Assembly (NCBI RefSeq): GCF_000813745.1
Contig: NZ_JWLC01000024.1
Coordinates: 39,818 to 103,817, forward strand
Source of the DNA: Leisingera sp. ANG-M1
GTDB taxonomy: Bacteria > Pseudomonadota > Alphaproteobacteria > Rhodobacterales > Rhodobacteraceae
DNA: 64,000 nucleotides
Reading direction: 5' to 3'
Below, piece after piece: positions 1 through 8,591 of this stretch. Position 1 is the first letter of the stretch, and every line of letters begins with the position of its first letter. The translations under genes were made by a program, and so were the position numbers. The notes beneath the pieces were generated by a model. The model did no database searches and was not told the DNA's origin. It saw nothing but the letters and a program-made list of their open reading frames with translations.

Positions 1-1372
1 GCTTGGCGTCGTGGGCCGCGCCGAGCGTGGCACTGAAGGCAACCGCCTGATTGCGGCCTCTGTGTTTTGCCTCATACAGGGCGAGATCAGCGCGTTTCAA
101 CGCATTCAGCAAAGGTTCGCCCGGCGCCAGCAAAGCCAGGCCAATCGAGGCGCCGACACTCAGGTCGATGCCTTTGTACTCCGTGGGGCAAAGCAATTCG
201 TCCAGAAGGTGATCGCAATACCATTGAGCATGCGTTTCACTGCCATCGAAATCGAGGATCAGGACGAATTCGTCGCCGCCGATCCGAAAGGCAAAATCAC
301 GGTCCCCCTTGATCCGGTTTCTCAGCCGCTGGCCGCAGGCTGTCAGAACCGCATCCCCGGCAGCATGGCCATAGGTGTCGTTGACGTCCTTGAAACGGTC
401 CAAATCGATTGCAAGCAGCAATGTCCCGCAAGGATCCGGCCGGCTGTCACCCGCTGCCTCGGTCAGTTCCAAGGACAGTTCTTCAAGCAGTGTCCGGTTG
501 CCAAGCCCTGTCAGAGTGTCGTGGCGGGCGGCCTGGGCGGTGGCTGCTTGGGCATCGCGCACTGCGTCCAAAGCGTCTCTGGTACGCCGCTCAGCTTCCA
601 GTGCTTGGCTGGCAGCCTCCTGCGCCTTGCGGTTGCTCTGCTCAAGGCGCCTGGCCTTGTCGGCAACCTCGTCAAAGGCAGAAATCAGCCGGTTCTGCAT
701 CTCGGCAAACTCGCGCCCAAGCAGGCCGAATTCATCCGCCCGCTGCCAGGCGGCGGCGCTGAGAGGACGTTCCAGGGTTGCCTCAGCCACATCCCGGGTG
801 AGCTCTTTCAAGGGTTTCAAGGCGGCGCTGCGGAAACCCAGCCACAGCAGCGGGACGCCGAGTATCAGCAGTCCGACCGTCGTCCAGACCGAGGTTTTGA
901 ACACGCGGGCGGCTTCGACACGGTTGGCTTGCGAGTTTTCGACCAGGCGGTCGGCCAGTTCGGTCATTTGCTGAAGCTTGGCGATCAGCCGGCCGATTTG
1001 GATTCGGCGCAGCTGCGGCGAGGCGTTCTTATTGTCAAAGCCGATTGCGCCAAAAGCCTGGGACAGCTCTGTTGTGATCATTTCCAGCTGTATCGCGTCC
1101 GCTTCCTTGTCCGCGATCGGACCGGCAAGCCTGTCCCGAACCCTTTGCGCTTCGTTGGTCCATTGCTGCTGGATCCGCTTCGAAGGGCGCTGCAAGGCCT
1201 CCATTGCCAGGGCCCCAAAGGCCGTGACATGGCTTTTGATCGCATTTGCCCGGTCATAGTTCTTATGGGCTGCTGTCTGCTTCAGGTCTCCCCACAGCAG
1301 AAGGCCGATGACGGAAGTCAGCAGCAGCCCGCTCAGGACCGCAACAAAGCCGGACTTCTCGACGAGGCGCAT
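1..1372 (-). CDS. Membrane GGDEF-domain diguanylate cyclase (3' end beyond window)
   Basis: Likely makes cyclic-di-GMP in response to a periplasmic signal. Reading the minus strand from the ATG at 1372 gives an N-terminal membrane helix (about residues 9-27), a roughly 120-residue helical periplasmic region, a second membrane helix (about 153-175), a HAMP-like linker and coiled coil, then a GGDEF domain whose signature GGDEF is intact at residues 365-369; the downstream ADLALYEAK motif of the domain is also present. The frame is still open at base 1, so an EAL domain could follow; this cannot be seen. The start codon lies one base after the stop of the substrate-binding protein gene, so the two are almost certainly co-transcribed and translationally coupled. 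The fold assignment is secure; the ligand is unknown. Confidence 0.88.
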   Translation of the reverse strand, partial: MRLVEKSGFVAVLSGLLLTSVIGLLLWGDLKQTAAHKNYDRANAIKSHVTAFGALAMEALQRPSKRIQQQWTNEAQRVRDRLAGPIADKEADAIQLEMITTELSQAFGAIGFDNKNASPQLRRIQIGRLIAKLQQMTELADRLVENSQANRVEAARVFKTSVWTTVGLLILGVPLLWLGFRSAALKPLKELTRDVAEATLERPLSAAAWQRADEFGLLGREFAEMQNRLISAFDEVADKARRLEQSNRKAQEAASQALEAERRTRDALDAVRDAQAATAQAARHDTLTGLGNRTLLEELSLELTEAAGDSRPDPCGTLLLAIDLDRFKDVNDTYGHAAGDAVLTACGQRLRNRIKGDRDFAFRIGGDEFVLILDFDGSETHAQWYCDHLLDELLCPTEYKGIDLSVGASIGLALLAPGEPLLNALKRADLALYEAKHRGRNQAVAFSATLGAAHDAK

Positions 1373-1373
1373 G

Positions 1374-2351
1374 TCAGTTCAAGCCGATGATGCTGATCGC
1401 ATCGGGATCGGCTTCCTTCAGAGCAGCAGGCGCGATCAGGTCCAGGTAGTTCGGCACTGCGCCGGACGACAGCCCCAGGTCGATCCGGAACCAGGCCTCG
1501 TCCTCCATCAGCCGGAGCAGAGCCTGGGACAATGTCAGTTTAAGCGTGTGCTTGGGCCAAAGGTATTCCATCGTGCCGGCGTCGAGATCAAGGCGCCGTC
1601 CGACGATCTGCTTCGCAGTTTCGGGATCGGACTCGGCAAATTCTGCGGCCTCCACCAGCCGGCCGACAATGTCGCCGGCGGCGGGCTGGTTGGCGGAGAT
1701 CCAGCCTCCGGCCCCGTGCAGGACGAACTCGTAATTATGCCATTCCTGGTGGGGCAGCTGAACAAATTGGTCACCCAAGGCAGCGGCCGCTTGGCGCAGG
1801 TACGGGTCCCAGACAACGCCTGCATCGATAGAACCGTCAGCGATGGCTGAAACCATTTCCAGCGGCAGCAGCGGTTGCATGGCGCCGAGTTTGACACCGC
1901 TTTCCAAAAGCACCCGGTGCAGAACGAAATGCGCAAAACTGTTCTGGACGACGCCTACCGTTTTACCCTCAAGATCAGTGTAGGCGCGGATATTCCGGTC
2001 CGCGCGGGCAAAAACGTCGATGGTGCGCGAGCGCGACAAAGAAGCCAGGATTCTTAGATCCGGACGGTCAAAGGCGACGGACACAAAGGCGAATTCCGAG
2101 CTGGTGGCCAGGTCGAGCTTGCCACCGACCAGATCTTTCGCGGTCTTGGTGCCAGAAGTGTATTTGACGATTTCGATATCATGGGGACTGTCGCGCAGCA
2201 GCCCCATGCCATCGGCCAGCCAGACAAGCACAGCTGTCGGCGTTGCCCCCAGCCGAATGGGCTGAGCGGCGCGCAGCAGTCCCGGCGCCGACAGGGCGAG
2301 CGCGGTGCTGCCGGTGAGGGCGATTGCTTTTCTGCGGGAAAAATTCGTCAT
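1374..2351 (-). CDS. Periplasmic substrate-binding protein, NMT1/THI5 (nitrate/sulfonate/taurine) type
   Basis: A 325-residue exported binding protein. The start at 2351 is chosen over an upstream in-frame Met because GGAGG lies a few bases before it and because the protein then begins with a signal peptide bearing an SRRKA Tat-like motif and a hydrophobic stretch ending LLRAA. The mature part (GATPTAVLVWLADGMG, then a motif TSSEFAFVSVAF) resembles SsuA/TauA/NMT1-type receptors for small sulfonates, nitriles or pyrimidines. No permease or ATPase gene lies beside it within the window; instead the next gene, one base on, is a membrane GGDEF protein. It may therefore act as a ligand sensor for that protein rather than, or as well as, in transport. 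The ligand cannot be told from sequence. Confidence 0.85.
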   Translation of the reverse strand: MTNFSRRKAIALTGSTALALSAPGLLRAAQPIRLGATPTAVLVWLADGMGLLRDSPHDIEIVKYTSGTKTAKDLVGGKLDLATSSEFAFVSVAFDRPDLRILASLSRSRTIDVFARADRNIRAYTDLEGKTVGVVQNSFAHFVLHRVLLESGVKLGAMQPLLPLEMVSAIADGSIDAGVVWDPYLRQAAAALGDQFVQLPHQEWHNYEFVLHGAGGWISANQPAAGDIVGRLVEAAEFAESDPETAKQIVGRRLDLDAGTMEYLWPKHTLKLTLSQALLRLMEDEAWFRIDLGLSSGAVPNYLDLIAPAALKEADPDAISIIGLN

Positions 2352-2806
2352 GATGTAACCTCCAATCACGGGCACTGGCAGCCAAAGGCGCATAACTGCA
2401 AACAACCGGTGCGAGCATCATTAATTGGGCCCGATATAGATTCCGTAAACGCAGCTACCATCCATTAATCGAAACTGCCTGTATGGTGTCCTGAGAGGAG
2501 TTTTTTGCGTTAATTTTTAATACTGCCCTAGGGAGTCTTTGCTGGATTAAAAGTCAGTGAAGCCAAGGCAAAATGCGCAGGCAAATTGTCCCAGTTTCCC
2601 ACGCGGCCCGCACCGCTGCAGCTCGGGCCCAGGCGCGAAACATGCGGAGCAGCACAGGCCGGGCTGCCCTTCCTGTAGCCAGTCAAATATTCACTCAAAC
2701 GCCCGGTATTATGTGAAAAGAGTGCTTTGCTCTCAAAAAGAGGGAATTCTTGTTTTGCGCACTCGCTGTGCGTGTGCGCGCTTCCATTTTTCAAAGGGAG
2801 AAGAAC
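2352..2806. other. 455-base intergenic region
   Basis: No convincing gene. It is more A+T-rich than its surroundings, particularly around 2400-2530, and must hold the divergent promoters for the binding-protein/GGDEF pair (leftward) and for the hypothetical gene at 2807 (rightward). A weak hairpin (GCGCAC at 2757-2762 against GTGCGC at 2774-2779) lies just ahead of the ribosome binding site of the rightward gene. I see no clear sigma-70 hexamer pair. Confidence 0.5.
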
Positions 2807-3475
2807 ATGGAACCCAAAAACATTCGCGCTCACATGCAGGCTATCGAGGAACGGTTCAAAGCCGAGAACCTGACACTTTATGTGTGTACAAACCCGGATG
2901 AATTGCCGGCCCTGTTGCACGAGGTGGGCAAAAAGAGCATCCACCCGATGTCGGAAGTCAGCGGCGAGGAACTGGCCGCGGGCCGCGCTTTCTGGCTGTT
3001 TCTGAAACGGGCGGACCGCTGCATCACTTGCATCTCTGCCAAGCTCGTCGACCTCGGCGGCAAGGACTTCGGGAGGTACTTCCGCGGCCTTGCGGCCTCG
3101 CGTTACGGCGGCCGCAAGGAGGTTGTGGCCAGTGTCTCGCAGCCGCTTGTCGATGAGCTGCAGGGCCGGCTGATCTATTTCGGCGGCATCGAAGTGGCGC
3201 CGGACGAACGCGGCGGGATCCGGCGGCTTGGGGATTTTGCCCAGTATGTGAAACTGCTGGCAGCGCTGCGCTGGGACTTTGACTGGATGTACACGATCAT
3301 CGCCTACAAGCATCGCCGCCTGGCTGATGATTATGGCTTCAACGGCAAGTACCGCAACGCGATACGCTGGGCGGACCCGGCGCCGGAAGGGCTGGCCAAC
3401 GATCAGATGATCCTAGGCCTCAACGCGGTCCACTTCTCGCACATTGTCAGCAGTGTCGAGCCAGGTAAGCTTTGA
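2807..3475 (+). CDS. Conserved-looking hypothetical protein, 222 residues
   Basis: I do not recognise the family. The start at 2807 is preceded by AAGGGAG at normal spacing. The protein is soluble, mixed alpha/beta, with no signal peptide or membrane segment; it has a Cys-rich spot (ADRCITCISAK) near residue 70 and an aromatic-rich C-terminal half (LRWDFDWMYTIIAY). Codon usage matches the neighbours, so it is likely real. Its last 63 bases overlap, tail to tail, the 3' end of the XRE-type regulator gene on the other strand. That convergent overlap, and the shared location, suggest a functional pair, but there is no direct evidence for one. Confidence 0.65.
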   Translation: MEPKNIRAHMQAIEERFKAENLTLYVCTNPDELPALLHEVGKKSIHPMSEVSGEELAAGRAFWLFLKRADRCITCISAKLVDLGGKDFGRYFRGLAASRYGGRKEVVASVSQPLVDELQGRLIYFGGIEVAPDERGGIRRLGDFAQYVKLLAALRWDFDWMYTIIAYKHRRLADDYGFNGKYRNAIRWADPAPEGLANDQMILGLNAVHFSHIVSSVEPGKL

Positions 3476-4150
3476 GAAAACTGCAGTGACCGGCTCGCCT
3501 CTCGGGTCGGTCACCCGCATCGTCACCTTTCGGTAGCCGCCCCGCACTCTTTGCGCCTTGATGATCACATCAATCTCTTCATCCGTGACCAGATAGGGGA
3601 CTTCATCAAGCATCCTGTGCGACTGCATCGCGCGCGCGATGATTTTCTCCTCAAAGGAGCCGACGATACGGTAGAAATCGCGGTTGCCGGCCAGCATCAG
3701 CCGTTCTGCAGTTGAGCTGCGCTTGCCAATCTGAATCGGATGCATGATCCGGTCAGTGGGTTTGATCGGCTCGTAAAGGTCGATCTGGTCTTCGAACCAC
3801 TCCCAGTTTTTCAGCACTCCGCCTTCCTGATGGAACCAGTCCAGGATGTGGTCGGTTGTCACGTTGAAGCCTGCGCGCGAGCAGGCGGCATGTTCGGTAT
3901 TGGCGAGCTCTGCCGCCCGCCACCGGTTCAGGCTGGTTGCAGCGGCTTGTTCTTCAACGGGAAATTCAAAGAAAAACTGAATAGGGATGCGCAGGCCGGC
4001 CGACAGGCGGGCCAGCGAAGAGGCCGGTATCTCCCGGTTGTTCCGCATCTGGCTGCGCAGCGTGCCGTAGTTGAGTCCGGAAATCGTGCAGGCAGTTTTC
4101 AACTTCACCCCTGCGATCTTGCAAGCAGCGTCAATCCGGTCAGCGATCAT
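3413..4150 (-). CDS. XRE-like helix-turn-helix regulator with C-terminal sensory-type domain
   Basis: A 245-residue protein. Residues 1-65 resemble a lambda-repressor-type HTH (motif LKTACTISGLNYGTLRSQMR, then an SSLARLSAGLRIP stretch). The remainder looks like a small ligand- or PAS-type domain (a stretch reading NRDFYRIVGSFEEK, then two beta-rich runs). The start at 4150 is preferred to an upstream in-frame Met at 4222 because the HTH begins there and GAGG precedes it; the longer form would also translate through the palindrome at 4163-4182. It overlaps the hypothetical gene at 2807-3475 by 63 bases at its 3' end and is divergent from the small gene at 4226. The regulator call is moderately sure; the C-terminal domain is unassigned. 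Confidence 0.7.
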   Translation of the reverse strand: MIADRIDAACKIAGVKLKTACTISGLNYGTLRSQMRNNREIPASSLARLSAGLRIPIQFFFEFPVEEQAAATSLNRWRAAELANTEHAACSRAGFNVTTDHILDWFHQEGGVLKNWEWFEDQIDLYEPIKPTDRIMHPIQIGKRSSTAERLMLAGNRDFYRIVGSFEEKIIARAMQSHRMLDEVPYLVTDEEIDVIIKAQRVRGGYRKVTMRVTDPRGEPVTAVFSKLTWLDTADNVREVDRVEA

Positions 4151-4162
4151 TGGAGGCCTCGA

Positions 4163-4182
4163 AAGTTTACATATGTGAACTT
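4163..4182. promoter_or_regulatory. Inverted repeat, candidate operator of the XRE regulator
   Basis: AAGTTTACAT-ATGTGAACTT: ten-base arms with a single imperfect pair. It lies 12 bases upstream of the regulator start at 4150 and 43 bases from the divergent small gene at 4226, the expected place for autoregulation and control of the neighbour. Binding is inferred. Confidence 0.5.
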
Positions 4183-4225
4183 CTAGCCAAAAGATTGACA
4201 GCTGTGAAGTAAAAGCTGACAATCA

Positions 4226-4603
4226 ATGCTTGTGCAGGGGATGCAAAAGTTAGGACGGCCATTGAAGCAGACAGACGCAAAACTGCATTGCGCTGACGGG
4301 GATCAAAACGACCCGGGCAGCAGCGGCGGCGAGTTGGCGCTGCTTGAGAAGGCGTGCAGAATGTCTGGGCGGAGTCTCGGCTTTTGGACCAGTTTCACAG
4401 ACGGTCTTGATGAGAAATCTCTGGCTTTGCTGGCCGCTAGGGCGCACATGATTTCTCCCGATATTACAGCATCTTGCGATGCACTGCAGCGCGATCAGAG
4501 CGAAGCTGTATCGCTGTTTTCGCAAGTAGGGGACCGGGACCGCGAAGCGCTGCTGGTGGCCCTGCGGAGCCTGGTGGAGCTTCGCAAGGGGCGGCTGAAT
4601 TGA
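4226..4603 (+). CDS. Small hypothetical protein, 125 residues
   Basis: Family not recognised. Divergent from the XRE regulator, with which it may share the palindromic promoter region. The C-terminal half is predicted helical and charged (a SLFSQVGDRDREALLVALR stretch, ending RKGRLN); no signal peptide or membrane segment. The start is uncertain: the ATG at 4226 has no good ribosome binding site, ATG at 4241 has CAGGGG immediately before it, and ATG at 4361 has GAGAAGG at normal spacing, so the true protein may be only about 80 residues. Confidence 0.45.
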   Translation: MLVQGMQKLGRPLKQTDAKLHCADGDQNDPGSSGGELALLEKACRMSGRSLGFWTSFTDGLDEKSLALLAARAHMISPDITASCDALQRDQSEAVSLFSQVGDRDREALLVALRSLVELRKGRLN

Positions 4604-4821
4604 GCAAAGTCAAGGAGGGGCGATTCTCGGCCCTTGCCTGAGCGCGGGGCGCATCCAGGACCTATCTGCCTCAAAGAACATTTGAACAACCCATCGTAGG
4701 GTCCACTGCATCAGGTCACGGAGTAAGCCGCCGTCCAGTTTGATGCGTGCGTCCTGCCAGGCTGCGAAGCCCAAGGGCCCGTTGCCAAGCGGACCGCAAG
4801 CAGTAGCGCAGGCAGTTATGT

Positions 4822-5841
4822 TCAGGACGGCAGCCGCCTGTAGGAACTTGGCGTGGCGCCGGTCCAGCGCCGGAAGGCCCGGTGGAAATTCGCCGAGGAA
4901 GAAAACCCGACGTCCTGAGAGATTTCCTCGATGCTCTTTATCCCTGCCTGCAAATCGCCGATAGCAATGTCGCGCCGCAGCCCATCCTTGATGGCTTGAA
5001 AAGAGGTGTCCTCTGCCTCCAGCCGGCGGATCAGCGTTCTTGGCGTCAGCTTCAATGCCTTCGCGGCCCCGGCCAGATGGCAATGCGCCCAGTCCGTCCG
5101 GTAAAGGAACTCCCGGATCCTCAGCGACTGGCTGTGTTCATGGAAGCTGGTAAAGATCCAGTCGCGCGGCGCCCGGTCGAGAAACGCCTTCATTTCTGCG
5201 CTGCTGCGGGCTCCCGGCGGACCCAGTTCCGCGGTGTTGAAGGCAATTGCAGAACAGGGGGCCTGGAAACCGGCTTTGGCAGGGAATATGACCGAGTAGT
5301 CCGCTGCAAATTCCGGGCGAACAAAGGAAAATTGAATCGAGCGGACCGGCACCTCGTATCCTGCCAGCCACGACAAAAGCCCATGCGCCAGTTTCAGGAT
5401 CAGCATATGCCCAAAGCGCTGTGGCAGCTGATCTGCATAAGGGGTTAGCTGCAGTTCAATGCTGCCGTCATGGTGGACGAGGCTGAGCCTGTAATCGTCG
5501 AGCAGCAAGTTCCAAAAGGTAGAAAACCTGTGCAGGGCCGAGGGCAGCGAGCTGGCTTCTCGGACCGTGGTCAGCAAGTGCTGCAAGGCCCTGGAGCGGA
5601 CCGGACGGCTCCACAGCCCCATCATCTCGTCGCCGGTCTCGACGGCGGCGATCTGATAAAGGCGCACGATCTGATCCAGGGTGACCCGGTGGGCGGGCTG
5701 TCCGTGGACGGCGTCCATTCCCGATCGCTGCAAAAAGGAAGACAGCTGGCTGCTGCTGCTGCAGCTCCGCAAGGCTGTCAGCCAATCACCTGCGAATTGC
5801 GAGGAAACCGTGGCAAGGCTGGAGGAACCTGAAAGGGGCAT
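4822..5841 (-). CDS. AraC-family regulator, arabinose-binding-like (OruR/ArgR type) N-terminus
   Basis: A 339-residue regulator. The N-terminal two thirds match the 'AraC arabinose-bd' type sensor found in OruR-like proteins; the C-terminal 100 residues carry two HTH motifs, the second clear (IEEISQDVGFSSSANFHRAFRRWTGATPSSYRR, given here only as its class signature ...GFSSSANFHRAFRRW...). I start it at 5841, where AGGA precedes the ATG; an in-frame ATG at 5862 has none. It is divergent from dmdC across about 120 bases, so it is the best local candidate to regulate dmdCD, though a target elsewhere is possible. Inducer unknown. Confidence 0.85.
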   Translation of the reverse strand: MPLSGSSSLATVSSQFAGDWLTALRSCSSSSQLSSFLQRSGMDAVHGQPAHRVTLDQIVRLYQIAAVETGDEMMGLWSRPVRSRALQHLLTTVREASSLPSALHRFSTFWNLLLDDYRLSLVHHDGSIELQLTPYADQLPQRFGHMLILKLAHGLLSWLAGYEVPVRSIQFSFVRPEFAADYSVIFPAKAGFQAPCSAIAFNTAELGPPGARSSAEMKAFLDRAPRDWIFTSFHEHSQSLRIREFLYRTDWAHCHLAGAAKALKLTPRTLIRRLEAEDTSFQAIKDGLRRDIAIGDLQAGIKSIEEISQDVGFSSSANFHRAFRRWTGATPSSYRRLPS

Positions 5842-5961
5842 CGGGCGGTGTTCCTGCTCCATTTGTCACTTTTGGATAGGATCTTGTCCTGTATGGAGGT
5901 GGAACTGCTGATCGGCAACATGTATTTGGCACAAGGAAACAATTCTATGGGAGCAGCCGAA

Positions 5962-7728
5962 ATGCCCTACCAGGCGCCGGTACGCGATATCATGTTCAAT
6001 ATCGAGCAGCTGTCAGCCTGGCAGGAGGTGGCCGCTTTGCCCGCCTACAGCGGGGTGGATCAGCAGGATGTGCAGGCGGCGCTGGAGGGGTTCGGCCGTT
6101 TTTGCGCCGAGGTCATCGCACCGCTTTCGGCTGTTGGGGACGGGACAGGGGCGGAATTTGACGGCTCGGCCGTGACCCTGCCTGCGCCTTATGAGCAGGC
6201 GCACCGCCAGTTTCAGGAGATGGGCTGGCAATCGCTGTCCCACCCGGTGGAATTTGGCGGCATGGGGCTGCCGCGCGCAGCCGGTGCCGCGGCCACAGAG
6301 ATTCTCAATGCGGCCGACACCAGTTTCGGGCTGTGTCCGCTGCTGACCGATGGTGCCGTTGAGGCGCTGCTGCTGACCGGGTCGGAGGATCAGAAAGAGC
6401 GCTACCTGGCGCCGCTGATCTCCGGTCTGTGGTCCGGCACCATGAACTTGACTGAACCGCAGGCCGGCAGCGATCTGGGCCGGGTGCGCAGCAAGGCTGA
6501 GCTGCGTGCCGACGGCTCTTATGCGGTCAGCGGCACCAAAATCTTTATCACCTATGGCGAACACGGCTTGACCGGGAACATCATTCACCTGGTGCTGGCG
6601 CGCACGCCGGGCGCCCCGGCAGGGCCCAAGGGGCTCAGCCTGTTCATCGTGCCCAAATTCCTGGTAGAAGACGATGGCAGCCTCGGTGCCCGCAATGCTG
6701 TGAAATGCGTCAGCATTGAGCACAAACTGGGCGTCCGCGCCAGTCCGACTGCCGTTCTGGAGTATGACGGCGCCACCGGTTTCCTGGTCGGCGACGAGAA
6801 CCGCGGCCTTGAATATATGTTTGTGATGATGCGGGCGGCCCGGTTTGCGGTTGGCATTCAGGGTGTTGCGGTGGGGGAGCGGGCCTGCCAGCACGCTGTG
6901 GCCTATGCCCGGGAGCGGGTGCAGAGCCGCCCGGTGGACGGCAGTTCCAAGGAGGCGGCTGCAATCATTGAACACCCGGACGTGCGCCGCATGCTGATGC
7001 GGATGCGGGCGCTGACCGAAGGCGGCCGCGCCCTGGCCATGGCCACCGCAGGCTGGCTGGACCTGGCCCATCACGGCAGCGGCGGCCGAGAAACCGCAGC
7101 GATGGCCGATTTCCTGGTGCCGCTGGTCAAAAGTTTCTGCACCGAGCGGGCTGTGGAAACGGCCTCGCTCGGCGTACAGGTTCACGGCGGCATGGGCTTT
7201 ATCGAGGAAACCGGGGTGGCGCAGTTCTACCGCGATGCCCGGATTCTGCCGATCTATGAGGGCACCACGGCGATCCAGGCCAACGACCTGCTGGGCCGCC
7301 AGGTGCTGCGCGACGGCGGTGAAACCGCCCGCCGGTTTGCAGGTATGATTGCAGAGACTGAAACGGCCCTGCGCGCCGGCAGCGCCAAGGCGCAGGCCAT
7401 CGCAGGATGCCTGGCAGAGGCGCGCGGCCATTTCGAGGCCAGCCTTGCCTGGCTGCTGGACACTACGCCAAAGGATCCCAACGCAGGTTTTGCCGGCAGT
7501 GTCCCCTTTCTGATGCTGACCGGGACATTGGCGGCCGGCTGGCAGCTGGGCCGCGCTGCGCTGGCAGCCGAAGCCAAGCTGGCGCAGGGCGAAGAGGATG
7601 CCTTTATGTCGCGCAAGATCGCAACCAGCCTGTTTTTCGCGCAGCACATCCTGGCGGAGTGCGGCACCGAACGCTCCCGGATCACCAATGGCAGCGCCAG
7701 TGCGCTGGACGCTGATTTCGAGATCTGA
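5962..7728 (+). CDS. dmdC: 3-methylmercaptopropionyl-CoA dehydrogenase (DMSP demethylation pathway)
   Basis: Oxidises MMPA-CoA to methylthioacryloyl-CoA using FAD, third step of DMSP demethylation. At 588 residues it has the long acyl-CoA dehydrogenase layout of DmdC (N-terminal extension, N-domain, middle beta-domain, C-domain, extra C-terminal domain). The start at 5962 is chosen because proteins of this family begin MPYxAPVxDIMF and GGGAG lies about ten bases upstream; ATG at 5947 is possible. The TEPQAGSDLG flavin-site motif and the YEGTTAIQ motif with Glu433, the family's catalytic base position, are present. dmdD follows after 56 bases. Family sure; the specific substrate follows from the presence of dmdD, dmdB and dmdA alongside. 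Confidence 0.88.
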   Translation: MPYQAPVRDIMFNIEQLSAWQEVAALPAYSGVDQQDVQAALEGFGRFCAEVIAPLSAVGDGTGAEFDGSAVTLPAPYEQAHRQFQEMGWQSLSHPVEFGGMGLPRAAGAAATEILNAADTSFGLCPLLTDGAVEALLLTGSEDQKERYLAPLISGLWSGTMNLTEPQAGSDLGRVRSKAELRADGSYAVSGTKIFITYGEHGLTGNIIHLVLARTPGAPAGPKGLSLFIVPKFLVEDDGSLGARNAVKCVSIEHKLGVRASPTAVLEYDGATGFLVGDENRGLEYMFVMMRAARFAVGIQGVAVGERACQHAVAYARERVQSRPVDGSSKEAAAIIEHPDVRRMLMRMRALTEGGRALAMATAGWLDLAHHGSGGRETAAMADFLVPLVKSFCTERAVETASLGVQVHGGMGFIEETGVAQFYRDARILPIYEGTTAIQANDLLGRQVLRDGGETARRFAGMIAETETALRAGSAKAQAIAGCLAEARGHFEASLAWLLDTTPKDPNAGFAGSVPFLMLTGTLAAGWQLGRAALAAEAKLAQGEEDAFMSRKIATSLFFAQHILAECGTERSRITNGSASALDADFEI

Positions 7729-7784
7729 CCCACACAAGACACAGGCACGCCCAGTGCCTTCCAAACATTGCAAAGGCCTGACCC

Positions 7785-8591
7785 ATGTCCCACGCAACCG
7801 ACCCTACGACTTATGAAAACCTTGCTATCGAGGTGCGCGAAAACGGCGTCTATGTCGTCACGCTGAACCGCCCGTCCAAACGCAATGCGCTGGATGTGGC
7901 CACGATCGAGGAACTGGTCCGCTTTTTCAGCAACGCCCATCAGGGCGGCGTCAAGGCGGTGGTGCTGGCAGGCGAGGGCGACCACTTCTGTGCCGGCCTT
8001 GACCTGGTGGAGCACTGGAAGGAAGACCGCAGCCCCGACGATTTCATGCATGTCTGCCTGCGCTGGCATGAGGCGTTCAACAAGATGGAATACGGCGGGG
8101 TTCCGGTCATCGCAGCGCTCAAAGGTGCAGTCGTCGGCGGCGGGCTTGAGCTGGCCAGTGCGGCGCATGTCCGGGTGATGGAGCAGACCACTTATTTTGC
8201 CCTGCCCGAGGGCCAGCGCGGCATCTTCACCGGCGGCGGCGCCACCATCCGGGTGTCGGACATGATCGGCAAATACCGGATGATCGACATGATCCTGACC
8301 GGCCGGGTCTACCAGGGGCAAGAGGCCGTCGACCTGGGCCTGGCGCAGTACATCACCGAAGGCTCCAGTTTCGACAAGGCGCTGGAGCTGGCGGACAAGG
8401 TGGCGCAGAACCTGCCGCTGACCAACTACGCGATCTGCTCGGCGATCAGCCATCTTAACAACATGTCCGGAATGGATGCAGCCTATGCCGAGGCAGTGGT
8501 GGCCGGGGTGGTGAACACCCAGCCTGCCGCACGCGAACGGCTGGAGGCTTTTGCCAATAAAACCGCGGCGCGGGTGCGGCCCAACAGCTAG
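7785..8591 (+). CDS. dmdD: Methylthioacryloyl-CoA hydratase (crotonase family)
   Basis: Hydrates methylthioacryloyl-CoA, releasing methanethiol, CoA and acetaldehyde, the last step of DMSP demethylation. The 268-residue protein has the crotonase oxyanion-hole motifs (HFCAGLDL near 67 and [11 protein letters not shown] near 114) and two glutamates, Glu122 and Glu142, at the places of the catalytic pair reported for Ruegeria DmdD (offset of one). Its sequence is close to DmdD as I remember it rather than to generic enoyl-CoA hydratases ([20 protein letters not shown] is characteristic). Co-transcribed with dmdC. Its TAG shares the CTAG at 8588-8591 with the stop of the convergent LysR gene. Confidence 0.88.
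   Translation: MSHATDPTTYENLAIEVRENGVYVVTLNRPSKRNALDVATIEELVRFFSNAHQGGVKAVVLAGEGDHFCAGLDLVEHWKEDRSPDDFMHVCLRWHEAFNKMEYGGVPVIAALKGAVVGGGLELASAAHVRVMEQTTYFALPEGQRGIFTGGGATIRVSDMIGKYRMIDMILTGRVYQGQEAVDLGLAQYITEGSSFDKALELADKVAQNLPLTNYAICSAISHLNNMSGMDAAYAEAVVAGVVNTQPAARERLEAFANKTAARVRPNS

Noticed and set aside
2807..4603. Prophage or mobile-element remnant
   Set aside because: An XRE-type regulator with unknown small neighbours suggested it, but there is no integrase, transposase, att-like direct repeat, tRNA gene or shift in codon use.
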